This document shows, piece after piece, positions 1-5,069 of a DNA stretch of 5,069 nt; the first letter of the stretch is position 1; every line of letters begins with the position of its first letter. Location of the stretch: assembly GCA_002338605.1 (NCBI GenBank), contig DDIP01000395.1, positions 1-5,069 of the forward strand, given 5' to 3'. Made by a program: the position numbers and the translations under genes. The stretch comes from Proteobacteria bacterium UBA1847 (GTDB lineage Bacteria > Pseudomonadota > Gammaproteobacteria > Steroidobacterales > Woeseiaceae). Under the pieces are notes generated by a model. That model had not been told where the DNA came from. It did no database searches and worked only from the letters and a program-made list of their open reading frames with translations.

Positions 1-621
1 GTCAATCATCGAACGGCGGTCTGCGCCGGCAATGAGTTCGCGTTCGCTGGCCTCATTCGGGTAGCCGATGGCCACTCGCATCAGGAACCGATCGAGTTGT
101 GATTCCGGCAGCGGGAATGTTCCGATCTGATCACCCGGATTCTGTGTCGCGACCACAAAGAACGGCTTTGGTAGTGCGCGCGTTTCGCCGTCGACGGAAA
201 CCTGGTTTTCCTCCATGGCTTCAAGCAGTGCACTTTGTGCTTTAGGCGTTGCACGATTGACCTCGTCGGCAAGAATCAATTGTGAAAAAACCGGACCCGG
301 CTGAAACTCGAACTCGCCACGGTCCTGTCGAAATACGGATACTCCGATAATGTCGGCGGGCAGAAGATCGCTGGTGAACTGGACTCGGCGGTAGGAGAGT
401 CCCAGTGTGCGTGCAAGCGATTGTGCCAGCATCGTCTTACCGAGGCCGGGCAGGTCCTCAATCAGTAAGTGACCGCGCGCCAACAGGCAGGAGAGGGCGA
501 GTGCTATCTGCTCATCCTTGCCGAGGATTATTGTTCCGAGCGTCCGCCGCGCGCGCTCGATGGCGTTGCGCTGAGCAGCAACACTGGCCGGTATCTGTTC
601 TACGGTGCTGCCACGCTGCAT
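1..621 (-). CDS. MoxR-family AAA+ ATPase, N-terminal 207 residues (runs off the left edge)
   Basis: This is a MoxR-type AAA+ ATPase, a family of chaperone-like ATPases thought to help mature or activate partner proteins, often ones with von Willebrand A domains encoded nearby. The frame is open from the ATG at 621-619 to base 1. Visible motifs are Walker A (DLPGLGKT, residues 56-63), Walker B (ILADEVNRA, 116-124), a sensor 1 stretch (ATQNP, 158-162) and LPESQLDRF (171-179), the MoxR signature region with a conserved arginine. There is no signal peptide, so it is presumably cytosolic. MoxR proteins are usually about 300-330 residues, so roughly the last third, the lid domain, lies outside the window. 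The start is supported by a strong Shine-Dalgarno sequence six bases upstream. The partner genes that would define its role would lie further left and are not visible, so I give no specific gene symbol. Confidence 0.93.
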   Translation of the reverse strand, partial: MQRGSTVEQIPASVAAQRNAIERARRTLGTIILGKDEQIALALSCLLARGHLLIEDLPGLGKTMLAQSLARTLGLSYRRVQFTSDLLPADIIGVSVFRQDRGEFEFQPGPVFSQLILADEVNRATPKAQSALLEAMEENQVSVDGETRALPKPFFVVATQNPGDQIGTFPLPESQLDRFLMRVAIGYPNEASERELIAGADRRSMID

Positions 622-627
622 ACGGTT

Positions 628-634
628 CTCCTCC
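628..634 (-). promoter_or_regulatory. Strong Shine-Dalgarno sequence of the moxR-like gene
   Basis: On the minus strand the bases read GGAGGAG, followed by six bases (AACCGT) and then ATG. This near-perfect match to the anti-Shine-Dalgarno sequence fixes the start of the MoxR-type gene at 621. It also suggests the gene is translated independently of valS rather than by coupling. Confidence 0.8.
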
Positions 635-638
635 AGCT

Positions 639-656
639 GGTATCGTCACCGATACC
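639..656 (-). other. Perfect 7-bp hairpin with GTGA loop in the valS-moxR gap
   Basis: The minus strand reads GGTATCG-GTGA-CGATACC, a perfect 7-base-pair stem closed by a GTGA tetraloop (a GNRA-type loop in RNA). It lies four bases upstream of the moxR Shine-Dalgarno sequence and 60 bases downstream of the valS stop. No run of T follows it in the direction of transcription, so it does not look like a classical intrinsic terminator for valS. It could be a leader structure that influences translation or stability of the moxR message, or a chance palindrome. The rest of the 95-base gap shows no convincing promoter. Confidence 0.45.
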
Positions 657-716
657 GCATCTTTTTGCACTCGATCCGCGCCAGAATGTGATGCAGTCCT
701 CAGAATACAAACCGCT

Positions 717-3467
717 TCAGGTGAGTTCGTCCAGTTTCTCGAGTTGTTCGCTTAACTGGGCAAGCGTTCGCTCGAACTCTGCAACGCGTTCCTTTTCCTG
801 TGTGACAACCTCAGGCGGCGCGTTGTTCACAAAGTTTTCATTCGCAAGTTTGGCCGTGCTGCGTTTCAGGTCGGTGCTGGCTTTGTCCTGTTGCTTTGTC
901 AGCCTCGTGCGTTCGGCATCGATATCGATCAGGCCTTTCATCGGCACAAGCAATCGCATTTCACCCAGTAGTGCCGTCGCAACCGCCGGCGGTTGCTCGT
1001 CGTCTTCAAGTACGGTGACGGACTCAACTCGCCCAACCCGGCGCAACAACGTGACTTGTTCTTCGGCGCGCTGCCGGTCGAGATCACTGGCGCCCTGTAG
1101 CAGGACCGGTAAAGTTTTGCCCGGCGATATGTCCATTTCGCCACGAATCTGGCGAATACCCAGAATGAACTGCTTGACCCATTCAATATCGGCAATGGCC
1201 TCATCGTCGGAGTCATCGGATACATCAGGATAAGGCTGCAACATGATCGTATCGCCGGCGATTCCTGCTCGCTTGCTTACCTGCTGCCAGATTTCTTCCG
1301 TCACAAACGGCATGAGTGGGTGCAACAGGCGGAGCACCGCTTCGAGCACTTCAATCAACGTTTGCCGGGTGCCGCGCTGCAACGCAGGTGATACATCGTC
1401 TGATTGCAGAATCGGTTTCGATAGTTCCAGGTACCAATCGCAGAATTCATGCCAGGTGAAGTCGTAGATAGATTGTGCGGCAAGGTCCAGGCGGTAGCTT
1501 TTGAAGTGGTGGTGCAAGTCGTTGGTCGTCTGGTTCAGGCGTGCCTTGATCCAGCGATCGGCAGAACTGAACTCTGCCTCACCGTCATGCGGTGTCTCGG
1601 TGTTCATCAGGACATAGCGGGCAGCGTTCCACAATTTGTTACAGAAATTCTTGTAACCATCGATGCGCCCCAGGTCGAAGCGAATATCTCGGCCTGTTGT
1701 TGCAAGCGATGCGAAGGTCATGCGCAGCGCATCCGTCCCAAACTGATCGATACCTTCCGGGAAGTGCTTGCGTGTCGCTTTCTCGATTTTCGGTGCAAGG
1801 TGGTCTTGCATCATGCCGCGCGTGCGTTTTTCAACCAGCGCTTCGAGATCGATGCCATCGATCAGGTCGATTGGGTCCAGGACATTGCCCTTGGTCTTTG
1901 ACATCTTTTGCCCTTCCTGGTCGCGAATCAGGCCGTGAATGTAGACTTCGCGAAACGGCACCTCGTCCATGAATTTCAACCCGAACATGATCATGCGGGC
2001 AACCCAGAAGAAAATAATATCGAAGCCGGTAACCAGCACATTGCCCGGGTAAAACTCTTTGAGTTCCCTGGTTTTCTCCGGCCAGCCCATCGTACTGAAG
2101 GGCCACAACGCAGAGGAAAACCAGGTGTCGAGCACGTCATTATCCTGGCGCAGCAGACGTTTGCCGAGGTCGTGCTTCTCGCGAACATCGTCTTCTGAAT
2201 GACCAACGAAAATGTTTCCGTCCTCGTCATACCATGCCGGGATACGGTGTCCCCACCACAACTGTCGGCTGATGCACCAGTCCTGGATGTTGTACATCCA
2301 GTCATAGTAGGTTTTCGACCAGTTCTCGGGAACGAATTTGATTCGTCCGGTTTCGACCGCTTCAATGGCAGGTTTCGCCAGTGGCTCGATCTTGACGTAC
2401 CACTGATCGGTAAGATAGGGCTCGACCACGGCATTGCTGCGATCGCCGCGCGGAATTTTGACAACGTAGTCCTCAACCTTGTCGAGTAAATCGAGCGCTT
2501 CGAACCTGGCAACGACTGCCTTGCGCGCATCGAAACGATCCATGCCGCGGTAGGCCTCTGGAACCTCGTCGTTCATCCGTGCGTCATCGGTCAGCACGTT
2601 ATACATGGGCAAGTCGTGACGTTTGCCGATTTCGTAGTCGTTGAAATCGTGCGCCGGAGTAATCTTGACGCAGCCGGTACCGAATTCACGCTCAACGTAA
2701 TGGTCGGCGATGACAGGAATGCGGCGCTCCACGATTGGCAGAACAAGCTCCTGGCCAACAAGATGCTTGTAGCGATCATCGTCCGGATGCACGGCGACGG
2801 CACTGTCACCGAGCATCGTTTCCGGTCGAGTTGTCGCAACGACCAGGTAGCCGTCGCCGGATGCCAACGGATAGCGGAAATGCCATAGATGGCCATCTTC
2901 GTCGGCCGACAGCACCTCGAGATCGGACAGGGCGGTGTGCAACACAGGATCCCAGTTGACGAGGCGCTTGCCCCGATAGATCAGTCCTTCGTCATGCAGC
3001 TGCACGAATACTTTGCGAACGGCTTCGGACAAGCCCTCGTCCATCGTAAAGCGATCACGACTCCAGTCCACCGATGCGCCCAGGCGACGTGTCTGATTGG
3101 CAATCTGACCGCCCGATTCTTCTTTCCAGGACCAGACGCGCTCCACAAACTTTTCACGGCCGAGATCGTGTTTCGAAATGCCATCGTTATTCAGCAGGCG
3201 CTCAACAACCATCTGCGTGGCGATGCCCGCATGATCCATGCCCGGTTGCCAAAGTGTCCTGTGGCCTTTCATGCGATGGAATCGCGTTAGCGCGTCCATG
3301 ATCGTGTCCTGGAAAGCATGCCCCATGTGCAGCGTGCCGGTGACATTGGGCGGCGGTATCACAATGCAATAGGGCTCGCCGTCACCCTGGGGTTTGAAGT
3401 AGCCTTGAGCTTCCCAGTGCTTGTAGAGGCGCTGTTCGATGTCGTGGGGTTGGTAGGACTTGTCCAT
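717..3467 (-). CDS. valS: Valyl-tRNA synthetase (ValRS), complete, 916 residues
   Basis: This cytosolic class I synthetase charges tRNA-Val with valine and edits mischarged threonine. The catalytic HIGH motif is HMGH (residues 47-50) inside [13 protein letters not shown]. The second signature is KMSKT (521-525), a threonine variant of KMSKS. The CP1 editing domain shows TTRPET (212-217) and HDFND (273-277, with aspartates 274 and 277). The conserved [11 protein letters not shown] block is at 397-407. The anticodon-binding region follows ([11 protein letters not shown]), and the C-terminal tRNA-binding coiled-coil arm spans about 850-916 with the typical FVNNAP motif near 879. The length is close to the E. 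coli enzyme (951). The ATG at 3467-3465 overlaps the holC stop by one base, with AGGA four bases upstream, which implies translational coupling. The gene ends in TGA at 719-717. I see no frameshift or missing key residue. Confidence 0.98.
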   Translation of the reverse strand: MDKSYQPHDIEQRLYKHWEAQGYFKPQGDGEPYCIVIPPPNVTGTLHMGHAFQDTIMDALTRFHRMKGHRTLWQPGMDHAGIATQMVVERLLNNDGISKHDLGREKFVERVWSWKEESGGQIANQTRRLGASVDWSRDRFTMDEGLSEAVRKVFVQLHDEGLIYRGKRLVNWDPVLHTALSDLEVLSADEDGHLWHFRYPLASGDGYLVVATTRPETMLGDSAVAVHPDDDRYKHLVGQELVLPIVERRIPVIADHYVEREFGTGCVKITPAHDFNDYEIGKRHDLPMYNVLTDDARMNDEVPEAYRGMDRFDARKAVVARFEALDLLDKVEDYVVKIPRGDRSNAVVEPYLTDQWYVKIEPLAKPAIEAVETGRIKFVPENWSKTYYDWMYNIQDWCISRQLWWGHRIPAWYDEDGNIFVGHSEDDVREKHDLGKRLLRQDNDVLDTWFSSALWPFSTMGWPEKTRELKEFYPGNVLVTGFDIIFFWVARMIMFGLKFMDEVPFREVYIHGLIRDQEGQKMSKTKGNVLDPIDLIDGIDLEALVEKRTRGMMQDHLAPKIEKATRKHFPEGIDQFGTDALRMTFASLATTGRDIRFDLGRIDGYKNFCNKLWNAARYVLMNTETPHDGEAEFSSADRWIKARLNQTTNDLHHHFKSYRLDLAAQSIYDFTWHEFCDWYLELSKPILQSDDVSPALQRGTRQTLIEVLEAVLRLLHPLMPFVTEEIWQQVSKRAGIAGDTIMLQPYPDVSDDSDDEAIADIEWVKQFILGIRQIRGEMDISPGKTLPVLLQGASDLDRQRAEEQVTLLRRVGRVESVTVLEDDEQPPAVATALLGEMRLLVPMKGLIDIDAERTRLTKQQDKASTDLKRSTAKLANENFVNNAPPEVVTQEKERVAEFERTLAQLSEQLEKLDELT

Positions 3468-3475
3468 CAGATCCT
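3465..3475 (-). promoter_or_regulatory. holC-valS stop/start overlap with valS ribosome binding site
   Basis: The minus strand reads AGGATCTGATG. The holC stop TGA (3469-3467) and the valS ATG (3467-3465) share the A. A short AGGA Shine-Dalgarno lies four bases before the ATG. This arrangement is typical of translational coupling, in which ribosomes ending holC restart on valS. Confidence 0.75.
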
Positions 3476-3886
3476 GTGAGTTTCCAGTGTGTGACCGCGG
3501 TCACGGTAAATGGCATAACGCCTGCGGCTTCGTTCGCGGCAGTTGGCGTCGGATGTAACGAGTTCGGCAACTCGTGGGAAGGTTTCGGCAAATGGCGGTA
3601 TGTCGTCGCAAAGCGTGATGAGCAAGTCGCGGGGTTCAACAGTGGATTCGCCGAAACCAATGGTGATTGGCGCACCCGTTTCGCCCCCAAGAAGTTCATG
3701 AGGCACGAAGCTGCCATCGCGAAAGGTCCAGAGCAACTCGTCCATGTGCTCGGCATCAGCCCGCGTCATGGTATGAATATGAATCGTGTTTTGCAGGCGC
3801 CATGCCTTCTCGGCCAGTTTGCAGGCGACTGTCTGGCGTGCGTGTTCGTCGACACGTTCGAGCACGTAAAAATCTACCTGTGACAC
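3467..3886 (-). CDS. holC: DNA polymerase III chi subunit (HolC), complete, about 139 residues
   Basis: HolC is the chi subunit of the clamp-loader complex. In the known family it pairs with psi (HolD) and contacts single-strand DNA-binding protein. The sequence matches the family along its length: the N-terminal VDFYVL strand (residues 4-9), a helix ending in AEKAWR (25-30), the hallmark LLW...SFVPHEL (51-65), RDLLITL (86-92), and the C-terminal [12 protein letters not shown] (121-132). E. coli HolC has 147 residues. The start is not certain. No ATG lies near the conserved N-terminus. I prefer GTG at 3886-3884, eight bases after the pepA stop. CTG at 3898, overlapping the pepA stop as CTGA, would add four residues. 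Neither has a clear Shine-Dalgarno sequence, so translation probably depends on ribosomes finishing pepA. Its TGA shares a base with the valS ATG. Confidence 0.93.
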   Translation of the reverse strand: MSQVDFYVLERVDEHARQTVACKLAEKAWRLQNTIHIHTMTRADAEHMDELLWTFRDGSFVPHELLGGETGAPITIGFGESTVEPRDLLITLCDDIPPFAETFPRVAELVTSDANCRERSRRRYAIYRDRGHTLETHRI

Positions 3887-3894
3887 GGTGTCTG

Positions 3895-4701
3895 TCAGGG
3901 TAAAGCGCCGGCACTGGACAGCAGAAACTCGGACAACAGTGCGACCGGCCGGCCTGTTGCACCTTTTTGTAAGCCGGATTTCCAGGCGACACCGGCGATG
4001 TCCAGGTGCGCCCAGTTCATGCCGTCTGTGAATTTTCCGAGAAAACACGCGGCCGTCACGGACCCGCCTCCCGGGCCACCGATATTCGCCATGTCGGCGA
4101 AATTGCTTTTCAGCTGCGTCGCGTATTGTTCACCCATTGGCATTGGCCAGCCGAGGTCTTCGGAATTGTTGCCGGCTGCAAACAACTGCTCCTGCAGTTT
4201 GTCGTTATTCGCATAAATGGCGCAACGGTGATTACCCAGTGCGATTACGCAGGCACCGGTGAGTGTTGCAACGTCAATGATGACTTCCGGTTTGAATCGC
4301 TTTGAGTAGGTCAATGCATCGCAAAGGATCAGGCGGCCTTCAGCATCTGTGTTCAGAATCTCAATTGTCTGTCCGGACATGCTCTTCACGATATCGCCCG
4401 GCTTGGTGGCCGTGCCGCTGGGCAGGTTTTCGCAGCTCGGGATAATACCGATCAGGTTCACGGCCGGGCCGATTTCCCGGATGGCCTGCATCACGCCCAG
4501 TACGGTGGCTGCGCCGCACATGTCATATTTCATTTCGTCCATCTGCGGGGGCGGTTTGAGCGAAATGCCACCGGCATCAAACGTGATCCCCTTGCCGACG
4601 AGGGCCACCGGCGGCTTGTTCTGTGCAGCACCGCGGTAACGCAGGACAATAAATTTCGCCGGCTGCTGCGTGCCGGCAGTGACCGACAGTAGCGCGCCCA
4701 T
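3895..4701 (-). CDS. pepA: Leucyl aminopeptidase PepA, C-terminal catalytic part after an in-frame TAG
   Basis: This is the catalytic body of an M17 leucyl aminopeptidase, a cytosolic two-metal enzyme that removes N-terminal residues from peptides. In E. coli it is a hexamer that also binds DNA in Xer recombination and carAB control. Counting from the ATG at 4701, the expected metal ligands are present: K37, D42, D60, D119 and E121. So are the catalytic K49 and R123, in [18 protein letters not shown] and NTDAEGRL. Their spacing equals E. coli K270, D275, D293, D352, E354, K282 and R356 with a constant offset of 233. The C-terminus ends two residues short of the E. coli length. The frame is identical to that of the upstream part (4708-5069), and only a TAG plus two codons separates them. 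The ATG at 4701 aligns with an internal methionine (LGM) of intact PepA, so this is a piece of one gene, not a natural short gene. Confidence 0.9.
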   Translation of the reverse strand: MGALLSVTAGTQQPAKFIVLRYRGAAQNKPPVALVGKGITFDAGGISLKPPPQMDEMKYDMCGAATVLGVMQAIREIGPAVNLIGIIPSCENLPSGTATKPGDIVKSMSGQTIEILNTDAEGRLILCDALTYSKRFKPEVIIDVATLTGACVIALGNHRCAIYANNDKLQEQLFAAGNNSEDLGWPMPMGEQYATQLKSNFADMANIGGPGGGSVTAACFLGKFTDGMNWAHLDIAGVAWKSGLQKGATGRPVALLSEFLLSSAGALP

Positions 4702-4707
4702 GCCGAG

Positions 4708-4710
4708 CTA
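4708..4710 (-). other. pepA: In-frame amber (TAG) codon interrupting pepA
   Basis: The minus strand reads GAG ATG GGC TAG CTC GGC ATG GGC, that is E-M-G-stop-L-G-M-G. In E. coli PepA the corresponding stretch is Q-M-K-E-L-G-M, so the stop sits exactly at a normally occupied residue with no change of spacing. A single substitution from GAG (Glu) or AAG (Lys) would produce TAG. This is therefore a nonsense substitution or a base-call error, not a frameshift. All three complete stops in the window (pepA, holC, valS) are TGA, so the window itself neither shows nor excludes TAG as a normal terminator. Confidence 0.9.
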
Positions 4711-5069
4711 GCCCATCTCGGCCTCGTCCAGCACCTGCAGCTGCAGTTTCTTGTCGCCCCTGGCGATGGTGACGGCCCGCTGCACCAGGTAGGTCGGCGT
4801 GCAGACGTTACCGGGCAGATTGCCGAGATCGCGGGTCAGGCTGACGCCTTTACCGATAGCATCGCCGTGCTGTAGGCCGCGGCGTGCCTGGCTGGACTCC
4901 TTTGGTCTGGCGGCCAGTGTCAGTTCGGTCTGGGCCGGTTCCCCCTTGGCGTCGCCGGATTTCATGGCTGTAAAGGAGTAGGCGGCGTCGTGCCAGGCCT
5001 CCGTTGCGATGCGTGCCCGGCGATAGGCATCGGTGCCGCGCACGCGCTCGGCGGTCAGGAAGCAGACGG
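4708..5069 (-). CDS. pepA: Leucyl aminopeptidase PepA, upstream part, ended by TAG (N-terminus outside window)
   Basis: This is the middle of PepA upstream of the premature stop. Its frame is open from the right window edge (first full codon GTC at 5067-5065) to TAG at 4710-4708, giving 119 residues. By alignment offset it corresponds to about E. coli residues 112-230. That covers the end of the N-terminal DNA-binding/regulatory domain, the linker and the start of the catalytic domain. The family motif DLGNLPGNVCTP is clear, followed by YLVQRA and VLDEAEM, which should run directly into the LGMGALLSV that opens the next part. It contains none of the metal ligands, so on its own it cannot be an active peptidase. 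The true start lies beyond the edge. GTG at 5043 is not the start, because the frame continues upstream with plausible coding sequence. Confidence 0.88.
   Translation of the reverse strand, partial: VCFLTAERVRGTDAYRRARIATEAWHDAAYSFTAMKSGDAKGEPAQTELTLAARPKESSQARRGLQHGDAIGKGVSLTRDLGNLPGNVCTPTYLVQRAVTIARGDKKLQLQVLDEAEMG

Noticed and set aside
639..670. Hairpin followed by CTTTTTG on the plus strand, resembling an intrinsic terminator
   Set aside because: No plus-strand gene precedes it, the stem is only seven pairs, and the T run is separated from the stem by several bases.
675..720. Possible sigma-70 promoter for the moxR-like gene (TTGTAT, 16 bases, CATTCT on the minus strand)
   Set aside because: The -10 element matches the consensus at only three of six positions and the -35 is also weak, so it is not distinguishable from chance.
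469..1233. Long open frame of 254 codons on the plus strand, antisense to the moxR start and the 3' end of valS
   Set aside because: It overlaps two well-supported minus-strand genes. Its translation is serine- and arginine-rich low-complexity sequence with no recognisable domain, as expected from the complement of a GC-rich coding strand.
1449..1901. Plus-strand open frame of 150 codons inside valS
   Set aside because: It lies entirely antisense to conserved ValRS coding sequence, with no ribosome binding site or family resemblance seen.
1905..1907. KMSKT instead of KMSKS in ValRS as a possible loss of function
   Set aside because: The key lysines are kept, and serine-to-threonine is a conservative change in this loop. 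The rest of the enzyme is intact.
4708..4710. TAG as a reassigned sense codon (alternative genetic code, pyrrolysine)
   Set aside because: Only one such codon appears in over 1,600 codons of recognised genes. PepA is not a known pyrrolysine protein, and the family has ordinary residues at this position. A point mutation or base-call error is simpler.

Overview
The window looks like ordinary chromosomal housekeeping DNA from a proteobacterium, most likely a gammaproteobacterium. Two things point there. The pepA-holC-valS order is the one known from Escherichia coli and relatives, and holC (the chi subunit of DNA polymerase III) is largely a proteobacterial gene. Base composition is moderately GC-rich. 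I cannot name a genus. All four recognisable genes lie on the minus strand, so in transcription order the window runs from right (5069) to left (1).

Layout in transcription order: (1) 5069-3895, pepA, leucyl aminopeptidase, missing about its first 110 residues at the window edge. It is interrupted by an in-frame TAG at 4710-4708. The reading frame continues unchanged on both sides and the active-site residues downstream are intact. (2) 3886-3467, holC, a complete gene of about 139 residues with a probable GTG start just after the pepA stop. (3) 3467-717, valS, a complete valyl-tRNA synthetase of 916 residues. Its ATG shares one base with the holC stop (TGATG). (4) A 95-base gap (716-622) holding a small perfect hairpin and a strong Shine-Dalgarno sequence. 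(5) 621-1, the first 207 residues of a MoxR-family AAA+ ATPase, running off the left edge.

The first three genes are packed as one probable operon with translational coupling. Their shared location is a conserved synteny rather than a biochemical pathway: peptide turnover, replisome clamp-loader accessory and tRNA charging. The MoxR-type gene is co-oriented and close enough to be read through from valS, but it has its own good ribosome binding site and probably begins a different functional group.

I found no mobile element, CRISPR array, RNA gene or novel system. The observation most worth checking is the amber codon in pepA, which is either a nonsense mutation or a base-call error. The hairpin before the moxR-like gene is a minor second.
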